A stretch of 64,000 bases of DNA from Reinekea marinisedimentorum (GCF_004341165.1 NZ_SLZR01000006.1:124001-188000); one strand, 5' to 3'. Counted from the first letter of the stretch, positions 47,034 to 56,928 are shown. The notes: generated by a model not told the origin, from the letters alone. Made by a program: numbers and translations.

Positions 47034-48523
47034 GTGCGTATATCCACCAGGTGGTTGTCTCGGTCGGTTTGGTTATCTTCATTAACCCGCTTGGGCATGC
47101 CGTGCTTGGTTTGCAGGGTTCGTTCACCCAGGCCGGCGGTCCATTGGTGCAGGTGGTTGAGCAGAGTGTTCATGTGCGCCAGGGTGGCGGTATCTTCGCT
47201 CCAGAAGGTGAGCGCCGTATGGTCATCGCTGTAGTCGATATCGGCGCACACCTGTGAAAGCGGAGCCATGGTCAAATAGATTTTCATGCGCCAGTGGCGC
47301 GGCTGCTTTTCTTTTTTAGCCTTTTCGTCTTTGTCACTTTTCGGTTTTTCCTGCCACCACTCTATGTCGGCCCAGCTGGTCAGGCCAAGCCAGATGAGCG
47401 GTAATTGCATTTGATGAACGGCGGGTTGATCGGCGGCGGCAAAGTGCTGCGTTGCAGTTTGTACGGCAAGGTTCTGAATGCGGGCCTGGCTGCTTTCCAG
47501 CCAGTTGCGCAGGTTGAGCAGCTGGGCATCGTCTGCCGGTGACGTTGCGGCTTTAGCTGCCGGGCCGGGTAAATCGGCTTCTTTTACCAATGCCTGAACA
47601 GCGGTCTGTTTTAGCAGCTGCTGCAGTTCCTGCGGTGAAGCCTTGATCAGCTGGTCTATTTTGCTGATCCATTGACTCAGCGTGACCTCCAATGGCACAG
47701 CGCGCTCTTGGCGGGCGGGCTCTGTCGTCGGGGCATTCAGGCTGGTGTGTGCAACCTGCGCTGGAGCCGTGGGTTGTTGATTGGGCGTAGTGGCGGTTGT
47801 GCCTGCATTATGGGTGTTGGTTAACGGCACACTGACGGCCGCTGCCGGGGTATTGCCAATTGCACTGGCAGCCGTGCCCGCTTGTGCTTGCCCGGAAGCC
47901 GCAGTGGATGGCGCTAATGCTGTCTTTTTAGCAGCGGTGGGCACAAGTGCTGGCCAGCTCTTTTGGGTGGAAAGCGGGGTGAATTCCTGAACCCAGCGCT
48001 GCAGCGTGCTGCCGGTGAGTTCTGTGGGCCGCTGGTTCAGCCATTGCACCAGCGGCTTTAAAGACGGGTAGGTTTCCGCAAGTTGCGCCAGGGCAGACGT
48101 TTTAGGCAGCGTATTGGTCTGCTGGCTGTCGGCTTTGGGTAAAATGTGAGCTCGCCAGAAGTCGAGTTCAATGGCCGCGAGTTTGGCAAATTGCTCGCCG
48201 GTCAATTTATTTACCGGCCGGTAGATTTGCTGTTCGTTTAACTCCAGCAACATGGAGGTGCCGGGTTTAACGTAGTTGGCAGACTGAACGGTGATTGGCG
48301 GGGCGCTCTTCGGGTCGTTCTGCAACAATACTTCGTACAAACCGCCCTTGGCGCCTTCCATGATGGCTTTGGTTTCCAGCACAACGGTGAGTAATGGCGT
48401 GGTCAAAAACGGCTTTGCGGCGCTTTCATGCCGGGCAGGGGCTTCGGGCAGGCCGGTGCCGCGGTGAACTCCGGTACTTGCTACGGTGCTGTCATTGGGT
48501 AAACGTATGCCGTCGCCGACCAT
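47030..48523 (-). CDS. FliK-like flagellar hook-length control domain protein
   Basis: The 497-residue protein has a proline/alanine/threonine/glutamine-rich, probably unstructured N-terminal and middle region and a folded C-terminal part (about 385-485, from RHWRMKIYLTM). That C-terminal part resembles the hook-length control (Flg_hook) domain, with few other recognisable features. FliK measures hook length and switches the export gate through FlhB-C. No other flagellar gene is nearby, so this is an orphan pair with the FlhB-like gene. It diverges from ccmA. Confidence 0.75.
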   Translation of the reverse strand: MVGDGIRLPNDSTVASTGVHRGTGLPEAPARHESAAKPFLTTPLLTVVLETKAIMEGAKGGLYEVLLQNDPKSAPPITVQSANYVKPGTSMLLELNEQQIYRPVNKLTGEQFAKLAAIELDFWRAHILPKADSQQTNTLPKTSALAQLAETYPSLKPLVQWLNQRPTELTGSTLQRWVQEFTPLSTQKSWPALVPTAAKKTALAPSTAASGQAQAGTAASAIGNTPAAAVSVPLTNTHNAGTTATTPNQQPTAPAQVAHTSLNAPTTEPARQERAVPLEVTLSQWISKIDQLIKASPQELQQLLKQTAVQALVKEADLPGPAAKAATSPADDAQLLNLRNWLESSQARIQNLAVQTATQHFAAADQPAVHQMQLPLIWLGLTSWADIEWWQEKPKSDKDEKAKKEKQPRHWRMKIYLTMAPLSQVCADIDYSDDHTALTFWSEDTATLAHMNTLLNHLHQWTAGLGERTLQTKHGMPKRVNEDNQTDRDNHLVDIRT

Positions 48524-48671
48524 TCAATAAGCCTTTTATATTTCGCGGATCTGTAAGGTTAGTATAAAAGGTTATCGGCCGGCGCCCTCTGGTATTTAAT
48601 ACTACTTTGTAGGGTCGATAAGCTCTAAAAGCTATGTTTATAATGACCTATTCATCTATTTGGAACGCTTT

Positions 48672-49304
48672 ATGACAAAGCTGGCAGTGGCCAATAATCT
48701 CTTCTGTGAACGTGATGATCGAATACTGTTTAAAGATCTGTCCCTGAATATTACTCAGGGCGAAATTGTTCATATAAAAGGCCCTAACGGAGCCGGTAAA
48801 ACAACCCTGTTGCGACGACTGATTGGCCTCAGCTGGGTGGTAGAAGGCGATCTAAGCTGGCATGAAAGTGTTTCTGAATCCGGAATTCGCCCAGACGGCC
48901 ACCGCTTCTGGTATCTGGCGCACCGGCCGGCGGTTACGCTGATGCAAACCCCCCTGGAAAACCTCGCCTTTGCCGTTGCTATGCATCAGGCAGACGTCTC
49001 AGAGCCATCGCTTTGGGCTGCCCTGGCCGATGTCGGCCTGAAAGGCTTTGAAGATGTACCAGCCCATAGCTTGTCTGCCGGGCAGCAACGGCGCGTGGCA
49101 TTAGCGCGCCTGTACCTGAATTTGCCACAGATAAAGCTATGGGTCTTGGATGAGCCCTTCACCGCACTTGATGTTCAGGCGGTTTCGCAGCTTGAAACGA
49201 CGATTGAATCCTTTGCTGAGCAGGGTGGAACCGTGATTATGACCAGTCATCACGGCCTGCATCACACCTCTGTTCGTGAGCTTCATATCGGGGCGGCTGC
49301 GTGA
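48672..49304 (+). CDS. ccmA: Heme exporter ATPase CcmA
   Basis: The 210-residue ATPase has Walker A GPNGAGKTT (37-45), the CcmA-type signature LSAGQQRRVALAR and Walker B WVLDEPF. It releases heme-loaded CcmE from the CcmC/D complex. The ATG at 48672 follows GGA at a good distance; an in-frame TTG at 48660 is less likely. It overlaps ccmB by 4 bp. Confidence 0.96.
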   Translation: MTKLAVANNLFCERDDRILFKDLSLNITQGEIVHIKGPNGAGKTTLLRRLIGLSWVVEGDLSWHESVSESGIRPDGHRFWYLAHRPAVTLMQTPLENLAFAVAMHQADVSEPSLWAALADVGLKGFEDVPAHSLSAGQQRRVALARLYLNLPQIKLWVLDEPFTALDVQAVSQLETTIESFAEQGGTVIMTSHHGLHHTSVRELHIGAAA

Positions 49305-49972
49305 TTAAACTTGTTCAACATACTCTACAGCGTGAACTGACCCTGGCTTACCGGCGCAGGGCAGACCTGCTCAACCCACTGTTTTTCTTTGTGCTGGTGG
49401 TTAGCCTGTTCCCTATGGGTATTACCACAGATCTGGATAAATTAACCGAAATGTCCGGAGGTGTGCTTTGGGTTTGTGCCTTACTGGCCTCGCTGCTTTC
49501 GCTGGATTTGATGTTTCGCAACGATTTTGAAGATGGCTCGCTTGAGCAAATGCTGCTTTCCAGTGCGCCTCCCCAGGTGATTGTTCTTTGTAAAATTTTC
49601 TGTCATTGGCTGGTTACCGGGGTTCCACTAACGCTTTTGTCGCCATTGCTTTCTATAATGCTGGCGCTGCCTGGCCATGCTCTGCCGGTGTTAATGGCTT
49701 CACTGCTTCTGGGCACATTTTCTCTGAGCTTAATTGGTAGTATTGGCGCGGCGTTGACCGTAGGTTTGCGTAAAGGCGGTCTGTTGCTGACCATATTGAT
49801 TATGCCGGTGCTGGTGCCGGTCCTCATTTTTGGTACTTCAACCGTTCAGGCGATAGTGTTAGGTTTAGCCTGGCCGGGGTACTTGGCATTTTTAGGGGCA
49901 TTTACGGCCGGGGCTTTTGCCCTGGCTCCGTGGCTTACGGTGGCTGCGTTAAAGGTCAGTGTGTGTGATTAG
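49301..49972 (+). CDS. ccmB: Heme exporter permease CcmB
   Basis: The 223-residue protein has six hydrophobic segments and the family start LQRELTLAYRRRADLLNPLFFF. It forms the CcmAB transporter. A 104-bp gap separates it from ccmC. Confidence 0.95.
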   Translation: MIKLVQHTLQRELTLAYRRRADLLNPLFFFVLVVSLFPMGITTDLDKLTEMSGGVLWVCALLASLLSLDLMFRNDFEDGSLEQMLLSSAPPQVIVLCKIFCHWLVTGVPLTLLSPLLSIMLALPGHALPVLMASLLLGTFSLSLIGSIGAALTVGLRKGGLLLTILIMPVLVPVLIFGTSTVQAIVLGLAWPGYLAFLGAFTAGAFALAPWLTVAALKVSVCD

Positions 49973-50076
49973 TGTGGCAGTGATTGCTGACCTGAAGCGG
50001 GCAGTGACTGCAAATGAACTTTTACAGCTTTTATAAGTATAAGAATGGTTAGGACAATTCTGGAGTTTTCAGCCTG

Positions 50077-50835
50077 ATGTGGCAGTTATTTGTTCGATGG
50101 TTTCATAAGTGGAGTTCACCCAAGTGGTTTTATGAGATGTCTAAGCCGTGGAGCTTTTGGCTCGGCTGGGCGGCGCTTCTCATAACAACAACCGCCATTA
50201 TCTGGGGCCTTGGTTTTGCTCCGGTAGAGCGGTTGCAGGGCAACAGCTACCGAATTATTTTCATTCATGTGCCTTCTGCGTTTTTGTCAGAAGCCATATA
50301 CGTGACCATCGCCATTGCCGGTGCCATTGGCCTGATCTGGCGAATTAAGCTTGCGTACTACGTGGCCAAAATCTGTGTGCCGCTGGGCATGAGTATGGCG
50401 TTTCTGGCGCTGGCGACCGGCGCTATCTGGGGTAAGCCTACCTGGGGGCATTGGTGGGTATGGGATATGCGGATCACCTCCATGCTCATTTTGCTGCTGC
50501 TCTACATTGGCTTGTGGGCACTGCACAATGCCATGGAACGGCCGGAAAGCGGAGACCGAGCCGCGGCGATACTGGCTTTGGTCGGTGTGGTGAATATTCC
50601 GGTGATTAAGTTTTCAGTAAACCTCGTTACTACCTTGCATCAACCTGCCACGCTGAAATTCACAGAAAAGGCGCCGATGCACATCAGTATGCTCATTCCG
50701 TTGCTGCTTTCTATTCTCGGCTTCTACCTTGCGTTTCTGGCACTGATGCTGGTTCGCTCACGGATCGAAATTTTGCGCCGGGAACGTAAAGCCAAGTGGG
50801 TACAGCAAGAAATTGAACAATTAGGAAATCGTTAA
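50077..50835 (+). CDS. ccmC: Heme-handling protein CcmC
   Basis: The 252-residue inner-membrane protein carries the tryptophan-rich WWD heme domain (GKPTWGHWWVWDMRITS near 120-140) and flanking histidines (FIHVPSAF near 65). It loads heme onto CcmE. Its stop codon overlaps the ccmD start. Confidence 0.96.
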   Translation: MWQLFVRWFHKWSSPKWFYEMSKPWSFWLGWAALLITTTAIIWGLGFAPVERLQGNSYRIIFIHVPSAFLSEAIYVTIAIAGAIGLIWRIKLAYYVAKICVPLGMSMAFLALATGAIWGKPTWGHWWVWDMRITSMLILLLLYIGLWALHNAMERPESGDRAAAILALVGVVNIPVIKFSVNLVTTLHQPATLKFTEKAPMHISMLIPLLLSILGFYLAFLALMLVRSRIEILRRERKAKWVQQEIEQLGNR

Positions 50836-51008
50836 TGCCGTTTGAGAACATTTCAGAATTTATCGCCATGGGCGGCCACGGTTTATACGTTTGGCTGTCT
50901 TATGCGATTGCGGCTGTGGTTATCGGTTATAACCTCATCAGCCCGCGCATGGCCAAAAAACAACTCTATAAAGAACATCAACGCAAACTACGCCGGGAGC
51001 AGTCATGA
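50835..51008 (+). CDS. ccmD: Heme exporter protein CcmD
   Basis: The 57-residue protein has FIAMGGHGLYVWLSYAI, one membrane helix and a basic tail (KKQLYKEHQRKLRREQ), all typical of CcmD. The ATG overlaps the ccmC stop by one base, and its stop overlaps the ccmE start by 4 bp. CcmD helps release holo-CcmE. Confidence 0.93.
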   Translation: MPFENISEFIAMGGHGLYVWLSYAIAAVVIGYNLISPRMAKKQLYKEHQRKLRREQS

Positions 51009-51442
51009 ACCCTAAAAGAAAACAACGTCTTATTCTGATTCTATTGGGGGTGTGCGGGCTTACGGTCGCGGTATTTCTGGTTATTTTCGCTCTGAGACAA
51101 AACCTGAATTACTTCTTTACCCCGCTGGAAATCTCCAACGGAGCGGCACCGAGCGAGCAAGTTATCCGTGCCGGCGGTATGGTGCTTCCCGGCTCCATTG
51201 CGCGTGAAGATGGCTCTCTGGTGGTCAACTTTAAGGTGACCGATTATGCCGCCATCATCGATGTCAAATACGATGGCATTCTGCCGGATCTGTTCGAGGA
51301 AGGGCAGGGTGTGGTTGTTATCGGTAAGCTTGATGATAACGGCCTGCTGACGGCTGATTCGGTGTTGGCCAAGCATGACGAAACCTACATGCCGCCTGAA
51401 GTTACCCATGCACTGGAGCAGGCTGAAAAAGCCGCCAAATAA
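51005..51442 (+). CDS. ccmE: Heme chaperone CcmE
   Basis: The 145-residue periplasmic chaperone has one N-terminal membrane helix and an OB-like domain. Heme is bound covalently by H124 in the HDETYMP motif, with Y128. It carries heme from CcmC to CcmF. Confidence 0.97.
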   Translation: MNPKRKQRLILILLGVCGLTVAVFLVIFALRQNLNYFFTPLEISNGAAPSEQVIRAGGMVLPGSIAREDGSLVVNFKVTDYAAIIDVKYDGILPDLFEEGQGVVVIGKLDDNGLLTADSVLAKHDETYMPPEVTHALEQAEKAAK

Positions 51443-51457
51443 ACACTCGGAGTATTC

Positions 51458-53425
51458 ATGTTTCCAGAATTCGGACAATTCTCGCTTATTCTTGCCTGGG
51501 TGTTTTCGCTGCTGCTGGCCGTAATGCCATTGGCGGGCGTGGTGCTGAAGAAGCAAGCCTTGCAGCAAACGGCCACAGCCCTTTCCTGGGCGGTATTTTT
51601 CTTTTTGGCGGTGGCCTTTGCCATTCTGTTGCACGCCTTTTATCACGATGATTTCTCGGTTGCGGTGGTTGCGGCCAACTCCAACAGTGCCTTGCCGTGG
51701 TATTACAAACTTTCAGCAAGCTGGGGCAACCATGAAGGCTCCATGCTGTTGTGGGTATTGTTGCTCTCAACCTGGACCGTCGCCGTGGCGCTGTTTGCCC
51801 GTACCTTAACGGTCGAGCTGAAGGGCTCGGTATTAGGCGTGCTGGGTATTATCGCCTTTTGTTTTTTGAGCTTCGTACTGTTTACCTCGAACCCGTTTGA
51901 ACGCATTTTGCCGATGGTGCCGGCTGACGGTTCCGATTTGAATCCGTTGCTGCAGGATATTGGCCTGATCCTTCACCCACCAACGCTGTATATGGGCTAT
52001 GTCGGTTTTTCGGTGGCCTTTGCCTTTGCGGTGGGTGCGCTGATAACCGGCCGCTTCGATGCCAGCTGGGTACGCTGGTCGCGCCCCTGGACCAATACCG
52101 CCTGGGCATTTCTGACCATCGGTATTGCGCTGGGCAGCTGGTGGGCCTATTACGAACTCGGTTGGGGCGGCTGGTGGTTCTGGGACCCGGTGGAGAATGC
52201 CTCCTTCATGCCGTGGCTGATTGGTACGGCACTGATCCACTCGCAGGCGGTTACTGAAAAGCGCAACCTGTTTAAAAGCTGGTCGGTGTTGTTGGCTATC
52301 TTTGCGTTTTCGTTCAGCCTGCTGGGTACCTTCCTGGTTCGTTCCGGGGTGCTCACCAGTGTGCATGCATTCGCAGCCGATCCGGAGCGAGGCATGTTCA
52401 TTCTGCTGATTCTTGGCTTCACCATCGGTGGCAGCCTGCTGCTGTATGCTTTTAATGCCGCCAAAATTAAAACCAGTGGCAGCTTCGAGCTGGTATCGCG
52501 CGAGTCCTTCCTGCTGATGAACAACATCCTGCTGGTGGTGATCGCGTTTGCGGTGCTGTTCGGCACACTGCTACCGTTGCTGGCCGATGCTTTCAGCTGG
52601 CGCAAACTGTCGGTTGGAGCACCGTTTTTCAATAGTGTCTTTAACTTCCTGATGGTATTTCTGCTCAGCCTGTTGGGTATTGGTCAGCTGTTGCGCTGGA
52701 AAAAACACAACAAGAAGGGGTGGCGAATTACGCTGTTGATTATGCTCGTCAGTGCCGTAGTTATCGCCCTGATTCTGCCATGGACGCTGTCCGGTAAGCT
52801 GTACTGGCAGGTCTGGCTGGGTATGGCGCTGGTGTTCTGGGTTGTTGCCAGTTTGGTAAACATGGTTATTGAACGAACCAGGAACAGCCGTTCGTTTATA
52901 GCCGGTATACGCAAGGCCGGTGTCGGTTTCTGGGGTATGTGGCTGGCGCATTTAGGCCTGGTGGTTTCTACCACTGGGGTTGTATTGGTCTCTAATTTCG
53001 ATATTGAAAAAGACTACCGGGTAGAAGAGGGGGATTCGGTTCAGCTCAATAACTATCGTTTTGATGTTGATCGTTTCCAGATCATTCAGGGGCCAAATTA
53101 CGTTGCCGACCGCGGCGTGGTTTCTATTTACCGGGATGATAAAAAAGTGGCTGAAGTGAACCCGGAAAAACGCTATTACAGCGTGCAGGGTAATGTCATG
53201 ACCGAAGCTGGTATTGATGGCAGCCTGCTTCGCGATCTTTATGTGTCGATGGCCGAGCCGCTGGATGATAGCCGTAAGGTTTGGTCGGTTCGTCTGCAGG
53301 TGAAGCCATTCGTCAGCTGGTTGTGGTGGGGCGCTGCCCTAATGGCTCTGGGCAGTATTGTCAGCATTACTGACCGTCGCTACCGGTTAAAAACATCCTC
53401 AGCTTCTGTGGAGAAAACGCTATGA
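51458..53425 (+). CDS. ccmF: Cytochrome c heme lyase subunit CcmF
   Basis: The 655-residue inner-membrane protein has many helices and the WWD domain GGWWFWDPVENASFMPWL (near 238-255). With CcmH and CcmI it attaches heme to apocytochrome c. It overlaps ccmG by 4 bp. Confidence 0.97.
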   Translation: MFPEFGQFSLILAWVFSLLLAVMPLAGVVLKKQALQQTATALSWAVFFFLAVAFAILLHAFYHDDFSVAVVAANSNSALPWYYKLSASWGNHEGSMLLWVLLLSTWTVAVALFARTLTVELKGSVLGVLGIIAFCFLSFVLFTSNPFERILPMVPADGSDLNPLLQDIGLILHPPTLYMGYVGFSVAFAFAVGALITGRFDASWVRWSRPWTNTAWAFLTIGIALGSWWAYYELGWGGWWFWDPVENASFMPWLIGTALIHSQAVTEKRNLFKSWSVLLAIFAFSFSLLGTFLVRSGVLTSVHAFAADPERGMFILLILGFTIGGSLLLYAFNAAKIKTSGSFELVSRESFLLMNNILLVVIAFAVLFGTLLPLLADAFSWRKLSVGAPFFNSVFNFLMVFLLSLLGIGQLLRWKKHNKKGWRITLLIMLVSAVVIALILPWTLSGKLYWQVWLGMALVFWVVASLVNMVIERTRNSRSFIAGIRKAGVGFWGMWLAHLGLVVSTTGVVLVSNFDIEKDYRVEEGDSVQLNNYRFDVDRFQIIQGPNYVADRGVVSIYRDDKKVAEVNPEKRYYSVQGNVMTEAGIDGSLLRDLYVSMAEPLDDSRKVWSVRLQVKPFVSWLWWGAALMALGSIVSITDRRYRLKTSSASVEKTL

Positions 53426-53955
53426 AGATTCGGCCGCTGGTTATTTTGCCGCTTGTGTTTGTATTTGCGCTGTTTGCCTTATTTGGCTATGCGCTGCTTT
53501 CCGGGGTTGACCCAAAAGAGGTGCCTTCTGCACTGACCGGGAAAGCATTGCCTGGCTTTCAGCTGGCATCTCTGCAGGATGAAAACACTGTGATTACCCG
53601 GGAAGAGATTATCGGCGAGCCTATGTTGATGAATATTTGGGCTACCTGGTGCAGTTCCTGTAAGTATGAACATCCGGTGCTGAATGCTCTTTCAGCCGAT
53701 GGTGTGAAAATTATTGGCATTAACTATAAGGATGAACGCGATCTGGCGCTGAAGTGGCTTCAGGATTACGCCGACCCTTACGCACTCGATATATACGACC
53801 CTAATGGGGATCTTGGTTTTGACCTGGGTGTAACCGGCGCGCCGGAAACCTTCTTTATCGATTCAAAAGGTCAGGTTCAATACCGCTACCAAGGGCCGAT
53901 CACCCATGAGATCTGGCAGCAAAGCCTGAAGGCAATTTACGATGAAATGGTTTAA
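53422..53955 (+). CDS. ccmG: Thioredoxin-like CcmG (DsbE)
   Basis: The 177-residue membrane-anchored thioredoxin reduces apocytochrome and CcmH. The active site is WCSSC, C77/C80, where WCPTC or WCVPC is more usual. An N-terminal helix (about 5-25) anchors it. It overlaps ccmH by 14 bp. Confidence 0.95.
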   Translation: MKIRPLVILPLVFVFALFALFGYALLSGVDPKEVPSALTGKALPGFQLASLQDENTVITREEIIGEPMLMNIWATWCSSCKYEHPVLNALSADGVKIIGINYKDERDLALKWLQDYADPYALDIYDPNGDLGFDLGVTGAPETFFIDSKGQVQYRYQGPITHEIWQQSLKAIYDEMV

Positions 53956-54412
53956 ATATTTATTGGTTGTGTCCGTATCACTGTTCAGCTTTTTACCGCT
54001 GAGCAGTTATGCGGCAGATGAGCTGCTGGTTTTTGAAAGTGAAGAGCAGCGCCTGCGCTACGTTGATTTGACCTTTCAGCTGCGCTGCCCGAAATGTCAG
54101 AACCAGAATGTGGCCGACTCTAACGCACCTATTTCGGAAGATATTCGTGAAAAAACCTATCAGCTGATTAAAGAAGGTTACAGCGATCAGGAAATCATCG
54201 ACTTCATGATCGAGCGATATACCGAGTTCGTGATCTATAAGCCGCAAATGTCGCTCGTGACCGTATGGCTATGGGTGCTGCCCGGCCTGGTACTGTTGGG
54301 CGGGTTGGCTGCACTTATTTACCTGACCCGGTCGCGCAAGCAGGTCGATGAAGAGTCATTGACCGATGAAGAACGTGAACGTCTTAATTCAATTTTGAAG
54401 GATGATGCCTGA
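53942..54412 (+). CDS. ccmH: Cytochrome c maturation protein CcmH
   Basis: The 156-residue protein has a signal peptide (about 1-25), the LRCPKCQ motif with C49/C52, and a C-terminal membrane helix (about 102-122). It is the short form, with the TPR part on separate CcmI. It overlaps ccmI by one base. Confidence 0.96.
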   Translation: MKWFKYLLVVSVSLFSFLPLSSYAADELLVFESEEQRLRYVDLTFQLRCPKCQNQNVADSNAPISEDIREKTYQLIKEGYSDQEIIDFMIERYTEFVIYKPQMSLVTVWLWVLPGLVLLGGLAALIYLTRSRKQVDEESLTDEERERLNSILKDDA

Positions 54413-55608
54413 TGCTGGTTCTGTCTTTGTGGGCAATTCCCGCGCTGATTTTTGTTATTTATGTCGTCCGTTTAAGGCCGGCTAAAACCGCCGCTGAAGA
54501 TTCGGTAACACGGTCCATTAGTATTCACCGGGAGCGTCTGGCAGACCTGGAAGCCCAATTGGCGGCCGGTAGCCTGACTGAGGCTGAATATAAGTCTTTC
54601 AGGCTGGAAGAAGAAAAGGCCTTGCTGGCCGATACCGGTCATCAGCAGGCCATGACACGGGGCGATAGCCGGTTGCCGTGGTTTTGGGCACCGCTGTTGA
54701 TGGTGTTTGTTTTTGCCCTGGCAAGCTTTACCTACAGCAAAATTGGTGCAGAAAAGGCCGTGAATGTTCAGCAGCAGTTTCAGCAGATTTCTGCCGGCGA
54801 AGAGATTCAGCCGGAAGCTCTGGATCAGGCACTGAATGATTATCAGACCCTGCTGGAATCGCAACCGGAAAACATCGAAGGCTGGTTCCAGCTGGCCAGA
54901 ATGCAGATGGATTTGCAGCAGTATGAGGCAGCCTACAATAGCTTTGCTCAGGTATTGAGTGAGCTTCGCAAGGTCGACCATAACGCCGATGATGAGGCGA
55001 CCATCCTGGCCTATATGGGGCAGATAGAGTTCTCGCTCGGTAAGCTGGAGCAGTCTCTGGCCTTATTTGAGGAATCTTTGCAGTTCGGAAAAAGCAACAC
55101 CGCACTCGGCTTGGCAGGGCGTGTTGCCTATGAGCTGGCACAGTATGAAAAATCCATCGATTACTGGACGCAGCTGAAAAACGCCAACCCTAACTCCGAC
55201 ACTCAGATTATCGATGGCTTCATTGAGCAATCTATCAGTGCCCTAAAGGAGCAGGGTATCGTCTACGACCCAGGCACGCAGGTGACGGTGCAGATCAGCC
55301 TGCCGGCTGCGTGGCAGGGCTTAACTTCCGATGCGATCTTATTTGTTTATGCACGTCCAGTTGGGCAGCGCATGCCGCTCGTTGCTAAACGGCTGCCGGT
55401 GACCGGTCAGCAAATGACGGTGGTTTTATCGGAACGCGACAGCATGAGTGGCGCCGGCTTTGAAGGCCTGGACGAAGTTGAAGTGACCGCCCGGGTGTCA
55501 TTAACCGGTGTGGCCAACCAGCAGCCAGGCGATTGGCTGGGCGATGTAGCCATTGCGGCGCTATCAGAATCTGAATCGTCTGTTTCAGTCAGTATTGCGC
55601 AGCCTTAA
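54412..55608 (+). CDS. ccmI: Cytochrome c maturation protein CcmI
   Basis: The 398-residue protein has two N-terminal membrane helices (about 3-20 and 83-103), a TPR region (about 140-290) and a C-terminal beta domain. It binds the C-terminal helix of apocytochrome c. It is last in the ccm operon. Confidence 0.92.
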   Translation: MLVLSLWAIPALIFVIYVVRLRPAKTAAEDSVTRSISIHRERLADLEAQLAAGSLTEAEYKSFRLEEEKALLADTGHQQAMTRGDSRLPWFWAPLLMVFVFALASFTYSKIGAEKAVNVQQQFQQISAGEEIQPEALDQALNDYQTLLESQPENIEGWFQLARMQMDLQQYEAAYNSFAQVLSELRKVDHNADDEATILAYMGQIEFSLGKLEQSLALFEESLQFGKSNTALGLAGRVAYELAQYEKSIDYWTQLKNANPNSDTQIIDGFIEQSISALKEQGIVYDPGTQVTVQISLPAAWQGLTSDAILFVYARPVGQRMPLVAKRLPVTGQQMTVVLSERDSMSGAGFEGLDEVEVTARVSLTGVANQQPGDWLGDVAIAALSESESSVSVSIAQP

Positions 55609-55618
55609 CCGCTTTGCC

Positions 55619-55649
55619 GGGCTCGTCGCTGTGTTTGGCTGGCGAGCCC
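55619..55649 (+). terminator. Possible terminator after ccmI
   Basis: GGGCTCG and CGAGCCC form a 7-bp stem with a 17-nt loop between ccmI and the convergent HD-GYP gene. The following T-run is weak. Confidence 0.4.
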
Positions 55650-55653
55650 CTGA

Positions 55654-56928
55654 TTATTGCTTTTCCTCTCGTCTTTTCTTTAACATCTTTTCAATATGGC
55701 TTTTCACATCGATGCCGGCCGTGCCGTTCGGCAGTTCTTTTTCAATATGGTAATGCCGGTATTTCTCATTGGTTAAATCAATCAGCATTTCTTTGCTGCG
55801 CAGTTTTTGATGCTCGTCTGTAATGACGGCAAGCTTTGGTCGCAGAGGTTTATCTTCATTAGACTTGGCGACGATCGCGATTTGCCCGCTTTCCAGCTGC
55901 ACAAGGCTGCCGGTATTGTAAAAGCCAATGCATTGAATGAATTCTTTGGCAAGTTGGGTATCGAACTGGCTACCGGCATTTTCAAAAATAACCCTCAATG
56001 CCTGAAACGATGATTTGCCGCGCGTATAGCAGCGGTCACTGGTCATGGCATCGTAGGCATCAACAATGGTAACAATTTTCGCGTAGTAAGGGATTTGCGC
56101 CGACGTTAACGAGCGGGGGTAGCCGCGACCATCCACCCGTTCATGATGGCTGTGGGCGACATCTACGGCATACCGGCTTTCACCCTTCAGGGCCATCAGA
56201 ATATTTCGGCCGTAGGTGGAATGCTCAGCCATGATGTGGGCTTCTTCTTTCGTCAACCGGCCGGGCTTATTGAGAATTTCCTCCGGAACTTTGCTTTTGC
56301 CAACGTCATGCAGCAGGCCGCACATGGCGATGATTTTAATTTCAAATTCCATCAACCCCAGGTGACGGGCAAAGGTCGCGCACAGGATGCACACATTCAT
56401 GCTGTGTTCGGCGGTATAGGCGTCTTTGTTTTTTAACAGCGTTAAGTACTTCAGTGTGTCTTTGTTATCGAGTACCTGATCAACAATTTTTTCAACCACG
56501 TTTCTGCATTCGTTGATGTTTAGCGTATTGCCGACGCGTAAGCCATCCATCACAGAGGTAGCCAGTGCCCGCGCCGAGGTGAAGGTCATATAGGATGACT
56601 CGATCGCCTCATCAAAACTGACCCGGTTCAGGTATTTAACACGGGTTTTACTTTGTGGCCCGCGAAGAAGTGCGGTCGCCGCCGTTTTTTGCGGCTCGGC
56701 CTTGCCGATACGGCTTTGCAGTTCTTCGAGCTGTTCAATGCGTACCTGCACATAGACGTAATTGCACTGGTACTGTAGCTGGTGAAGTTCTTCCAGGGTG
56801 CGGATGATAAAACTTTGCAGCAGGAACGGGGTTTCTTCCCACGGACGATCGAGCTTCACGACGTGCATACCGATCTCCAGTTTGCTGACGGGGACTTCAA
56901 TGTCCTGATAGGTTTTGCCTTTCATCAT
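55654..56928 (-). CDS. HD-GYP c-di-GMP phosphodiesterase
   Basis: The 424-residue protein has an N-terminal DUF3391-type domain (about 1-120) and an HD-GYP domain with H207/D208, K211, H236, H261/H262 and the GYP motif at 269-271 (DGRGYP). All metal-site and GYP residues are present. It hydrolyses c-di-GMP in the cytoplasm, the opposite of the cyclase at 7410. It is a single gene between ccm and smc. Confidence 0.93.
   Translation of the reverse strand: MMKGKTYQDIEVPVSKLEIGMHVVKLDRPWEETPFLLQSFIIRTLEELHQLQYQCNYVYVQVRIEQLEELQSRIGKAEPQKTAATALLRGPQSKTRVKYLNRVSFDEAIESSYMTFTSARALATSVMDGLRVGNTLNINECRNVVEKIVDQVLDNKDTLKYLTLLKNKDAYTAEHSMNVCILCATFARHLGLMEFEIKIIAMCGLLHDVGKSKVPEEILNKPGRLTKEEAHIMAEHSTYGRNILMALKGESRYAVDVAHSHHERVDGRGYPRSLTSAQIPYYAKIVTIVDAYDAMTSDRCYTRGKSSFQALRVIFENAGSQFDTQLAKEFIQCIGFYNTGSLVQLESGQIAIVAKSNEDKPLRPKLAVITDEHQKLRSKEMLIDLTNEKYRHYHIEKELPNGTAGIDVKSHIEKMLKKRREEKQ

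Noticed and set aside
52571-52951. Minus-strand frames within ccmF
   Set aside because: Antisense shadows of a well-conserved gene.
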